Source: CAIMUX01 sp964473865 (GTDB lineage: Bacteria; Eisenbacteria; RBG-16-71-46; CAIMUX01). From it: a DNA stretch of 64,000 nt. The position numbers were made by a program, and so were the translations under genes. The stretch covers positions 62,001 through 126,000 of the forward strand of contig CAYYQN010000003.1 of assembly GCA_964473865.1 (NCBI GenBank), in the 5' to 3' direction. Within the stretch, counting starts at the first letter, position 1. Every line of letters begins with the position of its first letter. The notes beneath the pieces are model-generated. The model saw only the letters and a program-made list of their open reading frames with translations. It made no database searches and was not told where the DNA came from. Shown here in pieces: positions 35,775-42,546 of the stretch.

Positions 35775-36484
35775 GCAGTCCTCCCCCGCCGCATCCCGGC
35801 GAAAAACAGGTCCAGAATCGCGTCCGCGCGGTCCACCAGCGACCCGCGCGGATGCAGGATGAAGTCGCCCATGTGCCCCTTGAGGAGGCTGACAAGCGAG
35901 ACTGCCGCGAGCTGGGAGTCCAACTCGGTTCGAAAGTCTCCGCGCGTCTGTCCTTGCTGAATGGCGTCGATGATCTGGTCGAGAATCCATGTCCGCCAAC
36001 GGCCTACGCACTCGAGGAAGTGGTGGTTTCCGCGAAAGAGCAACGGCCCGGTTTCGAGAGCAATGATCCGGAAGAATGCCATGTGACTCTGAAAGAACTC
36101 GAGATGAAGAAGGATCGTGCGCCGCAGGCGCTCCTCCGGCGAGGGAGTCGAGTCCAGTATCTCCTGGGCCAGGTTGCCCAGAAGACGGCACTTGGATTCG
36201 ATGATGGCGCGGTAGAGCTCCAGCTTGTCCGGGTAGTGGTTGTAGATCTGCCCGACGCTGCAGCCCACCCGGGCGGCCACTTCGCGCATGGTGGCCCCGC
36301 GATAGCCATGGCTCGCGAAGACCCTGGCGGCGGCGCGCTCGATCGCCTGACGCTGTTTGTCAGCGCCCCTTCTGCCGGTTCCGGAAGCGGGCCGCGCGGG
36401 TTTCCCCCGAGATGTGGGTCGGGGTCCGCCGCCAGCAGCACGCTTGGCGCGGACCCCGGCACCCGTAGAACGTGCCACGATCAC
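35771..36484 (-). CDS. TetR/AcrR family transcriptional repressor of the efflux operon
   Basis: A 237-residue regulator. A basic, Gly/Pro-rich N-terminal tail of about 38 residues precedes the helix-turn-helix (IERAAARVFASHGYRGATMREVAARVGCSVGQIYNHYPDK, residues about 48-87), then a helical ligand domain. GTG at 36484 with GAGGCGGG upstream. It is the first gene of the efflux operon and is transcribed through two palindromes likely to be its own binding sites, so autorepression relieved by a pump substrate is the expected logic. The basic tail is longer than usual. Confidence 0.93.
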   Translation of the reverse strand: MIVARSTGAGVRAKRAAGGGPRPTSRGKPARPASGTGRRGADKQRQAIERAAARVFASHGYRGATMREVAARVGCSVGQIYNHYPDKLELYRAIIESKCRLLGNLAQEILDSTPSPEERLRRTILLHLEFFQSHMAFFRIIALETGPLLFRGNHHFLECVGRWRTWILDQIIDAIQQGQTRGDFRTELDSQLAAVSLVSLLKGHMGDFILHPRGSLVDRADAILDLFFAGMRRGRTA

Positions 36485-36510
36485 CCCGCCTCCTCATCTT
36501 CCCCCCCAAC

Positions 36511-36528
36511 CGTGAACACCGGTTCACG
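36511..36528. promoter_or_regulatory. Efflux-operon operator 1 (TetR-type palindrome)
   Basis: CGTGAACACCGGTTCACG holds arms GTGAAC/GTTCAC with a 4-base centre. It overlaps the -10 of the minus-strand promoter, so a bound repressor would block transcription of tetR-tolC-hlyD-RND. Confidence 0.8.
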
Positions 36529-36555
36529 ATACCGGCGATCTCGAGATGGTGTCAA
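36526..36555 (-). promoter_or_regulatory. Promoter of the tetR-efflux operon
   Basis: An exact TTGACA on the minus strand (36555-36550), an 18-base spacer, then TATCGT (36531-36526). The -10 overlaps operator 1 and operator 2 lies just upstream of the -35. Confidence 0.65.
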
Positions 36556-36562
36556 GGGATTT

Positions 36563-36578
36563 GTGAACGGGCGTTCAC
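36563..36578. promoter_or_regulatory. Efflux-operon operator 2 (TetR-type palindrome)
   Basis: GTGAACGGGCGTTCAC has the same GTGAAC/GTTCAC arms as operator 1, with a different 4-base centre. The two centres are 51 bp apart, close to five helical turns, so repressors would sit on the same DNA face. Confidence 0.78.
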
Positions 36579-36696
36579 GATTCCCGCCACCGCTCGGTCC
36601 GGCAGCGGCCGCGGCGCGGCCAGGGGGGGGCGGGATCAGGTGCGCCGTCCCGGGGTTCTCCCGGCGCGGGTCCGAATGCGGCGGAGGAGATCGGGT

Positions 36697-37053
36697 CTAC
36701 TTCTTCTTCGCGTCCTCGTCCTCGTCCTCTTCGTCCTCATCCTCGTCGTCCTCGTCCTCATCCTCATCCTCAACCTCATCCTCGAGCTCGCTGTCTTCGT
36801 CGTCTCCGTCGTCCTCGTCCTCGAGTTCGCTGTCTTCCTCTTCCTCGTTCTCGTCCTCGAGTTCGTCTTCTTCCTCATCGTCTTCGTCGTCGAAGTCATC
36901 CTCGTCGAACTCGTCCTCGTCGTGGGCCAGTTCATGGATGTTGCGGACGATGGAGGTGGACAGGAACGCGGGGATCAGGCAGTCGCCGTCCCGCCACATC
37001 TTGCACTTGTCCTCGACGCAGTCGGAGCCGAGGAAGGGGCAGAGCGTAGCCAA
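36697..37053 (-). CDS. Small protein with N-terminal four-Cys motif and long Asp/Glu tail
   Basis: 118 residues. TTG at 37053 is chosen because GGAGGA lies exactly 5 bases upstream and the protein then starts at the Cys region. That region is CPFLGSDCVEDKCKMWRDGDC (C-x6-C-x4-C-x7-C, residues 5-25), followed by IPAFLSTSIVRNI. Residues about 45-115 are almost only Asp, Glu and Ser, ending AKKK. The four cysteines suggest a metal or Fe-S site. The acidic tail is encoded by a degenerate trinucleotide-rich tract that may vary in length. Function unknown. Confidence 0.7.
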   Translation of the reverse strand: MATLCPFLGSDCVEDKCKMWRDGDCLIPAFLSTSIVRNIHELAHDEDEFDEDDFDDEDDEEEDELEDENEEEEDSELEDEDDGDDEDSELEDEVEDEDEDEDDEDEDEEDEDEDAKKK

Positions 37054-37102
37054 TGGTTCCTCCTGAGTTGGCGTAGCCACGGGATCCGAGATCGCGACAG
37101 GT

Positions 37103-37678
37103 TCAAGTCTTCCGAGGTCCTTGTTCCCACCGCAGCAGCCACTCCTTGCGTCCGACTCCCCCGCCATAGCCGGTGATGCGCCCGCCGGCGCCGACTACCC
37201 GGTGGCAGGGGACGACGATCGGGAGTGGGTTCGCGCCGGTGGCCTGACCGACCCCGCGGGCCGCTCCCGGTTTCCCGAGTGCGTGGGCGATCTGGCTGTA
37301 GGTCCGGCGCTGTCCCATCGGGATGCGGGCGATCTGCTTCCAGACCGCGCGCTGGAAATCGGTGCCTCCCAGCTTTGCCGGCACCTCGAGCGGCTCCCAC
37401 TCGCGCTTGGTGAAGTACTGGTCGAGACGTCCACGCAGGTCGCGGCAGGGTCCCTCGACCCTCCGGAGATTCGGGTAATACCAGTCCAGAAAGTGCTCAG
37501 GGTCCTCCGTGCCGGCGCTCACCGCGGTGGGACCGGCCCCGGGTCCGATGAAGAGGACGGCCAGAGGCACGTTCCCGGAACCGGGTTGGACGCCCTGCGC
37601 GAGGAAGAGGCGGCCCACGGGCGAGTCGTATTCTTCGTGGACGATCTGCTTGAAGCCGGACACGCGCGTGCGGGCCAT
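37103..37678 (-). CDS. ogt: Methylated-DNA-[protein]-cysteine S-methyltransferase
   Basis: A 191-residue suicide repair protein. The C-terminal DNA-binding/active-site domain has FQRAVWKQIARIPMGQRRTYSQIA, the helix-turn-helix GAARGVGQATGANPLPIVV and the active-site PCHR (Cys near residue 156), then GGGVGRKEWLL. It transfers the alkyl group from O6-alkylguanine to its own cysteine. An unusual Gly/Pro-rich insertion sits in the N-terminal domain (GPGAGPTAVSAGTEDPEHF). It lies just upstream of the acidic protein gene on the same strand. Confidence 0.93.
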   Translation of the reverse strand: MARTRVSGFKQIVHEEYDSPVGRLFLAQGVQPGSGNVPLAVLFIGPGAGPTAVSAGTEDPEHFLDWYYPNLRRVEGPCRDLRGRLDQYFTKREWEPLEVPAKLGGTDFQRAVWKQIARIPMGQRRTYSQIAHALGKPGAARGVGQATGANPLPIVVPCHRVVGAGGRITGYGGGVGRKEWLLRWEQGPRKT

Positions 37679-37955
37679 CGAGACCTCCTCGACGAATCAT
37701 CCGTCCCGGGCTGGTCGAAGGGACCGCCGCCCGGCAACAAGTGGGAATCATAGCACCCGGTGAAGATGAGGGCGACGTGAGAGTGGCGTGGCGCGCGGGG
37801 AAGGTCCCCGGGAGGTTCAGGCGGGACCGGAGCCGCTCGTGCCGAGGAGGATCGACGGGATCTCCGGCAACGAGCTCGATCCGCCGGCCCACGTCCCCGG
37901 CCGGCCCGGTCCGCACGGCCGGGCAGACGGCTGCCGGCCTCGGGCCCGGAACGAC

Positions 37956-39881
37956 TCAGTAGTACCGCTTCAAGATCAGGGTGCGTTCCTCTCCTCCCTC
38001 GAGCCGAAGCGCCACCGCAGTGCCTTCCGGACCCCGCCCGAAACGGTCGATCGATTCGGTGTAGGTGTCGCCGACGGGCGTGCCGTTCAGCGCCACGATC
38101 TTCTCGCCGATCTTCCACCCTCCCGCCGCGGCGGGGCTCCCCGGAGCGACGAAGAGCACCTCCAGCGCTCCGGGCTTTCGTTCCAGGGTCAATCCGGAGT
38201 GATTGCGGTCGAACGGGTCCGTCTCGGTTCCGGGGCGGGGCTCCATCCAGAGGCACTCGTGCGCGTAGTCGAAGGCGATGCGGAAACGCTTCAAGATCCC
38301 GGCTCCGAGGTTTCCGGCGATCCGTCGGGTGGCGAAGGCCCCGGTGGTCCTCCATTGCATGCCGATTGGGACGTCCGGAAGGGTGAATCCGGCGATTTCG
38401 ATTTCCCGTAGGCTCGCGAGCTTCTCCGAGGTCATACCGCCGACCCCGCCGGACAACCCTTCGGAGATGGGAGATCGGCCGTCCAGGAGTCGCTTCTCAT
38501 CCACGTACCATCCAAAGAGGTCGAGCGCGCTTCCCGAGCCGGTGTCCAGCGCGACCCGCACCGGGGCGGTCCCCTCGACGGAGATCTCCAGATCCTTGTG
38601 CCCGTCCTCGGATGGAAGGAGCGGCAGGCGGCGGCCCGGGCCCTCGTAGCGGTAGTCGGCCGGTTCGAGGAAGCGGAGCCGCCTTGCCGGGTAGTCGATG
38701 TCAACCACCAGCGAGTGGAAGACCTCCTTGCCGAGGATGACCGGCATGGACCTTCCGAGCTTGGCGGATATCCCGCCGAGATCGATCACGGCGGCCCGGA
38801 GATCCCGCAGCTCCAATTCGCCGATGCGCACCGTGAGCCCGCCGGCGAAGGACGCGGTCGACTCGCCGCCCGTCCCGCGCGCCACGACCGTGCCGGCGGA
38901 TTCGATTCCGTGCGCCGACGCAAAGGCTTGGTCCAGCACCGTCATCCCCGCACCCGAATCGAGCAGCAGGTCGGTCTGCACTCCGTTAACGGTTCCCTGA
39001 AGGTAGATGTAGGAGCCGCGGAAGAGCTCCAGCGGGATCCAGGCCGTGGCTGCCGCGTCGTTTTCGATCCGGTGGAGCTTGGTGGCAGTCCGGGGCGGAG
39101 CGAACAGCTCCGCAGCGATTGGCTGGTTGAACGAGAGCCGCTCGATCGTCACGGTCTGGTTGGCGGCGGGGTTGTCATGAAGCTCCTCGATGCGGCACGC
39201 AACGCGCAGGCCGTCGATCACGCGCCAGTCGGTGAAGCGGCGCCAACAGGTCTCCGTGTCTCGGCGTTCGCGTAACCAGGTGCAGGACCCGTCCTCCGCG
39301 AGCAACAGGTCGCAGAAGTCGCTGTCGGGATAGGCGAAACGGACGGCCCGCCAGGAACCACCTTCGTGCTCCACGGTGCCGAGGTCGGAAATGGTGGATC
39401 CATCGGCGCGAAACAGGTTCCGGGAAAAGGCCCGCGCGATCTCGCGGCGAGCCTGAGCTTCTCCGGCGGAGCCCATCGGCTCGACCCGGCCGCTCCCATC
39501 CATGGACCATGCCGTCTCGGTCGACACGCCCTGTGCGCCCTTGGTGATGCCGAGGTCGTAGCTGAACCGCATCCGGTCCGGGCGTTGCTGCAAAGACTCG
39601 AAGGTTCCGGACAGGCCGGAGACCTCGAGACGGCCGTGGGCGGTAATCGACTGAATGCGCTCCAGGGCTTCCCTTCCCCCGAGCCAGTCGATGTGGCGCG
39701 CGAGCAGGTCCTCCCAGGGCGGCGCGACCACCGCCTTTGCCGGTCGTTCGTCCGCAGGAGCCGGTGCCGAGAGGTCGGAGGCGAGCGCCGGTGTGACGGC
39801 GAGGAGGACGCCGGCGATGGCACGCGCAATGGAAAGCGCGAGCGGATTCAACAAAGAAGGGAGCAAAGGGCTCGGTTTCAT
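37956..39881 (-). CDS. Exported protein with two retropepsin-like aspartyl protease domains and a PDZ domain
   Basis: 641 residues; signal peptide at about 1-34. An N-terminal LolA-like/outer-membrane-lipoprotein-sorting-type beta region at about 45-250 (GGREALERIQSITAHGRLEVSG) is followed by a first retropepsin-like domain with LLLDSGAGMTVLD (about 302-314). A second domain has VALDTGSGSALDLF, and a PDZ domain at about 550-640 has VAPGSPAAAGGWKIGEKIVALNG. Each Asp-Ser/Thr-Gly triad is intact, so one chain may form its own active site rather than a homodimer. GGAGGT lies 6 bases before the ATG. The likely place is the periplasm; the substrate is unknown. Confidence 0.85.
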   Translation of the reverse strand: MKPSPLLPSLLNPLALSIARAIAGVLLAVTPALASDLSAPAPADERPAKAVVAPPWEDLLARHIDWLGGREALERIQSITAHGRLEVSGLSGTFESLQQRPDRMRFSYDLGITKGAQGVSTETAWSMDGSGRVEPMGSAGEAQARREIARAFSRNLFRADGSTISDLGTVEHEGGSWRAVRFAYPDSDFCDLLLAEDGSCTWLRERRDTETCWRRFTDWRVIDGLRVACRIEELHDNPAANQTVTIERLSFNQPIAAELFAPPRTATKLHRIENDAAATAWIPLELFRGSYIYLQGTVNGVQTDLLLDSGAGMTVLDQAFASAHGIESAGTVVARGTGGESTASFAGGLTVRIGELELRDLRAAVIDLGGISAKLGRSMPVILGKEVFHSLVVDIDYPARRLRFLEPADYRYEGPGRRLPLLPSEDGHKDLEISVEGTAPVRVALDTGSGSALDLFGWYVDEKRLLDGRSPISEGLSGGVGGMTSEKLASLREIEIAGFTLPDVPIGMQWRTTGAFATRRIAGNLGAGILKRFRIAFDYAHECLWMEPRPGTETDPFDRNHSGLTLERKPGALEVLFVAPGSPAAAGGWKIGEKIVALNGTPVGDTYTESIDRFGRGPEGTAVALRLEGGEERTLILKRYY

Positions 39882-40206
39882 TGCGGACCTCCGGATGGCC
39901 GATCTGCCTTGGACAGGCATGGATCCTTCGGGTTACCCTCCCCCGAGAAGCGCGTCCAGAGATCGAGCAGTCCCGGGGGGGCGCGCGTCAAGGGAGATCT
40001 TCTCCGCGGAAGCGGAAGGCGTGCGACGGACTCGGCGCGGACCCGATGCCCCGGCCGGGGCTGGCCTCGGGCCGGTGACCCGATCCCTGGGCGCGTCTTT
40101 TTCCGGGCAACTTCCCGCTCGCCCTGGCGTCTACGGAAGGGAGCGCGCACAATCCGGCGGAATCCGAAGCCGGCAAGTGCGGAAGAACCCCGGGGGCATA
40201 CGGCCG
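39882..40206. other. Divergent intergenic region between the aspartyl-protease and ECF-sigma genes
   Basis: 325 bases holding the leader of the minus-strand protease gene and the ECF-type promoter described separately. I see no other gene or repeat. Confidence 0.5.
40107..40133 (+). promoter_or_regulatory. ECF-type promoter (autoregulatory candidate)
   Basis: GCAACTT at 40107-40113 and CGTCTA at 40128-40133, with 16 bases between AAC and CGTC, the usual spacing of ECF promoters ('AAC' -35, 'CGTC' -10). It lies 73 bases before the ECF sigma gene. A similar -35 (GGCAACTT) occurs upstream of the TonB-domain gene at 41938. Confidence 0.5.
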
Positions 40207-40752
40207 ATGAGGACCGACGCGGAACTGGCAGCCGCGTTCAGGAGCGGAGACGAGCGCGCGTTCTCGCTCCTGTACGAGCGCTACAAGCGCGCCCTCTATG
40301 TCTTTGCCCTGAAACTCCTGGGTGAGGTGGACGCGGCGCGGGAGCTCGTGCAGGACGTCTTCGTCACCATCTACGAAAAACGGGAGCAGCTCCAGTGCCC
40401 GGAGAGTTTCCGGAGCTGGCTCTTCACCGTAGGACGGAATCGTTGCCTGTCTGTCCTTCGGGAGCGTCGTGGGCGCACCCCGTTGGAGGAGGCCCCGGAC
40501 GAGGCGATCGCGATCTCGGCGGCTGATGACGGCCGCGAAGCGGCAGAGGACGTGCGCCTGATCCGGGGAGCGCTGGTACGCCTCCGGATCGAATACCGCG
40601 AGGTCCTGGTTCTCCGGGAGTACCAGAACCTGTCATATCGTGAGATCGCGGAGATCACGGGGTCGACGGAAGGCGCGGTCAAGTCGAAGCTGTTCAAGGC
40701 GCGCCGGGCGTTGCACGACTCTCTCAAGCCGGAGTTTACGAGGAGGAACTGA
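40207..40752 (+). CDS. ECF-family RNA polymerase sigma factor
   Basis: 181 residues. The region 2 sequence FRSGDERAFSLLYERYKRALYVFALKLLGEVDAARELVQDVFVTIYEK lies at about 10-57, and region 4 is YREVLVLREYQNLSYREIAEITGSTEGAVKSKLFKARRAL at about 125-165. The ATG at 40207 gives a standard ECF N-terminus; the longer frame upstream is not coding. The next gene, 3 bases downstream, encodes a zinc-binding anti-sigma factor, so release by an envelope signal is the expected control. Confidence 0.95.
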   Translation: MRTDAELAAAFRSGDERAFSLLYERYKRALYVFALKLLGEVDAARELVQDVFVTIYEKREQLQCPESFRSWLFTVGRNRCLSVLRERRGRTPLEEAPDEAIAISAADDGREAAEDVRLIRGALVRLRIEYREVLVLREYQNLSYREIAEITGSTEGAVKSKLFKARRALHDSLKPEFTRRN

Positions 40753-40755
40753 GCC

Positions 40756-41220
40756 GTGAGTTGCGAATCCAAACAGGAGCAGGTAAGCCTGCTGATCGAC
40801 GCCCGGCTTCGGGAGTCAGACCAGGTGGTGCTTTTCCGGCATCTTGAGGAGTGCGAGGAGTGCCGGCAGTTCTTCGACTCCATGATCCGGATGCGTCGGG
40901 CGGTGAAGGACGACCAGGAGGCGATCCTTCTCGCGGCGGCGGAGGTCCTGCCGCCGGGGATACCTTCGCCTCCGGCCTGGCCTCGACCCGGCGCAAGGCG
41001 TTGGTTGAAGGCTCTGACGGGCGGATGGCGGGTGCCGGCCCCGATCGCCGTGGGCTTGGCGGTGCTGTTGCTTGCCGGCGGGGCGCTGCTAGGATCTCGG
41101 GTCGGATACGTTCCGGGTCAACGCGGAGCGGAGGGGCACCGAAGTCCGTCCGGAGCGAGCGTCGTGGTGGTCTGCGGCCTGCCTCCGGTCGATGTCGTGG
41201 GCGTCAGTCCTCGGAACTGA
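40756..41220 (+). CDS. Membrane-anchored zinc-binding anti-sigma factor (zf-HC2)
   Basis: 154 residues. The N-terminal anti-sigma zinc motif HxxxCxxC (HLEECEEC, residues about 29-36) follows a Cys at residue 3. One membrane helix lies at about 97-116 and a short exported Gly/Val tail follows. GTG start 3 bases after the ECF sigma stop. By family knowledge it holds the sigma factor inactive at the membrane. The periplasmic part is short (about 35 residues), so the sensing element may be another protein, possibly the TonB-domain lipoprotein encoded next. Confidence 0.9.
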   Translation: MSCESKQEQVSLLIDARLRESDQVVLFRHLEECEECRQFFDSMIRMRRAVKDDQEAILLAAAEVLPPGIPSPPAWPRPGARRWLKALTGGWRVPAPIAVGLAVLLLAGGALLGSRVGYVPGQRGAEGHRSPSGASVVVVCGLPPVDVVGVSPRN

Positions 41221-41257
41221 CGCCGCCTTGCGCACACGTCCCGAGAGGAGATCTTCG

Positions 41258-41671
41258 ATGAATGCCAGAATGACCGCCGTGCTCGTGATCTGTCTGGGCG
41301 CGGCGAGCGTTCTCTCTTGCGCCCGCGAGAAGGCAGCGCCAGACGCCGCCCGCCCGGGTGCCGCCGCGCCGGCTCCGCGGGAGGCTCCGACGATCCCCGT
41401 CGACGTGATGCCCAAGCTCCTGACCGCCCCGGTCACCTATCCCGAGGAGGCTCGCGCGCGCGGCGAAGAGGGAATCGTGCAAGTGAAGGCGCTGATCGGC
41501 AAGGACGGCCGAGTGATCGAAACCGCGATGGAGCCAGGGCAGACCGCACCGGAGGCCCTGGGAAAAGCCGCGGTCGAGTCGGTGAAGGGGTGGACCTTCG
41601 ACCCGGCGCGCGCCAAGGGAGAGCCGGTCGAGATCTGGGTCGTCGTCCCGGTCCGGTATCGGCTCCACTAG
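41258..41671 (+). CDS. TonB C-terminal domain lipoprotein
   Basis: 137 residues. The lipobox ASVLSC ends near residue 20, a Pro/Ala linker follows, then a TonB C-terminal fold at about 48-136 (LLTAPVTYPEEARARGEEGIVQVKALIGKDGRV ... VKGWTFDPARAKGEPVEIWVVVPVRY). It lacks the membrane helix and long Pro-rich region of an energy-coupling TonB, so it is unlikely to power transport; binding or sensing is more plausible. GAGAGGAG precedes the ATG at 41258. Downstream of the anti-sigma gene. Confidence 0.85.
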   Translation: MNARMTAVLVICLGAASVLSCAREKAAPDAARPGAAAPAPREAPTIPVDVMPKLLTAPVTYPEEARARGEEGIVQVKALIGKDGRVIETAMEPGQTAPEALGKAAVESVKGWTFDPARAKGEPVEIWVVVPVRYRLH

Positions 41672-41837
41672 CAGGCCGCGAAGGAACCCAATCAGCCGCG
41701 TTCGGCGCGCCGGTCGGTCCGCGGTGAGCCGCGACGACGAAGGCGGTCCGCGCCGTGAAGAATCGCCGGATCACGGCCAGCACCGACTCCGGGCCATCCT
41801 TCCCCCTCGGCATGGATGGACCGGATGCTCTTTTCTC

Positions 41838-41865
41838 GGCAACTTCTCGCGCCGCGCGCACTCAT
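41838..41865 (+). promoter_or_regulatory. Possible ECF-type promoter of the second TonB-domain gene
   Basis: GGCAACTT with the same C/T-rich bases upstream as the ECF sigma promoter, then 14 bases and ACTCAT in the -10 position. The -35 match is good and the -10 match weak, so the assignment rests mainly on the shared -35 block. Confidence 0.3.
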
Positions 41866-41937
41866 ACAGATGGGACATGCGGTGCGTCGATCAGGCACCG
41901 CTTCGCGCCGGGGTTCTGCCGAGAGGAGGTTTCGTTC

Positions 41938-42333
41938 ATGCATCTGCGTCAGCGACTCGCCGGACGATGGGTTCTGTCGATCGCGGTGCTCGGGATCTGC
42001 GGCTGGGCCGCCGCGGCCGGCACCGCACGCGCGGAAGATGAGATCACGCCGCCGAAGCTCAAGCCCGCATGTTTCACCCAACCGGTCTACCCGGAGCCGG
42101 AGAGGCGTGAGGGGATTCAGGGAACCGTGTACCTGAATGTGGAAGTGAAAGCGGATGGCACGGTTGGAACGGTCTCGGCGAAGGAGGAGATCAAGGGCCA
42201 CCCGGCCTTCACCACGGCCGCCATCGCCGCCATCCGCAAGTGGTGTTTCGAACCGGCGCTGAAGGATGGCCAGGCCGTCAATCTGGACGTTGTCATTCCG
42301 GTTCGTTTCGCGTTGGACGGCAAGAAGAAGTAA
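41938..42333 (+). CDS. Exported TonB C-terminal domain protein
   Basis: 131 residues. The signal peptide at about 1-31 ends near ARA-ED, and a TonB C-terminal domain follows at about 36-125 (TQPVYPEPERREGIQGTVYLNVEVKADGTVG ... AAIRKWCFEPALKDGQAVNLDVVIPVRF). It has a Cys pair in the domain (ACFTQP and KWCFEP) that may form a disulfide. Good RBS (GAGGAGG) before the ATG at 41938. Sister of the preceding TonB-domain lipoprotein; neither carries an inner-membrane energising anchor. Role unknown. Confidence 0.85.
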   Translation: MHLRQRLAGRWVLSIAVLGICGWAAAAGTARAEDEITPPKLKPACFTQPVYPEPERREGIQGTVYLNVEVKADGTVGTVSAKEEIKGHPAFTTAAIAAIRKWCFEPALKDGQAVNLDVVIPVRFALDGKKK

Positions 42334-42358
42334 TCCTCGGTTCCACAGCGCGGTTTGT

Positions 42359-42387
42359 CGGCCGGCCGGGCGATGCCCGGTCGGCCG
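42359..42387 (+). terminator. Two-tier GC hairpin after the TonB-domain gene
   Basis: Outer stem CGGCC/GGCCG and inner stem CCGGGC-GAT-GCCCGG, 26 bases after the stop codon. No clear U-run follows, so termination efficiency is uncertain. Confidence 0.4.
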
Positions 42388-42466
42388 ATCGGCCAGGTCC
42401 TCCTCCGCGGCCGAATCGGACCTCCTGCCTGATCGTGCCGGAACCCGGCCCGATCGCCGGATCTTC

Positions 42467-42495
42467 TTGCGCCGCAGTTCGTTCCGTGGTATGAT
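42467..42495 (+). promoter_or_regulatory. Promoter of the FG-GAP protein gene
   Basis: TTGCGC, 17 bases, TATGAT (five of six for the -10). It lies about 50 bases upstream of the ATG at 42547. Confidence 0.45.
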
Positions 42496-42546
42496 CTTCG
42501 TGTTCGTACTCCCGTCCTCGTCCCCCCAAACCCACGGAGGCTTCCC

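Noticed and set aside
35744..37066. 440-residue Ser-rich open frame on the plus strand
   Set aside because: It is the antisense of tetR and of the acidic-tail gene; the Ser run mirrors the Asp/Glu codon tract.
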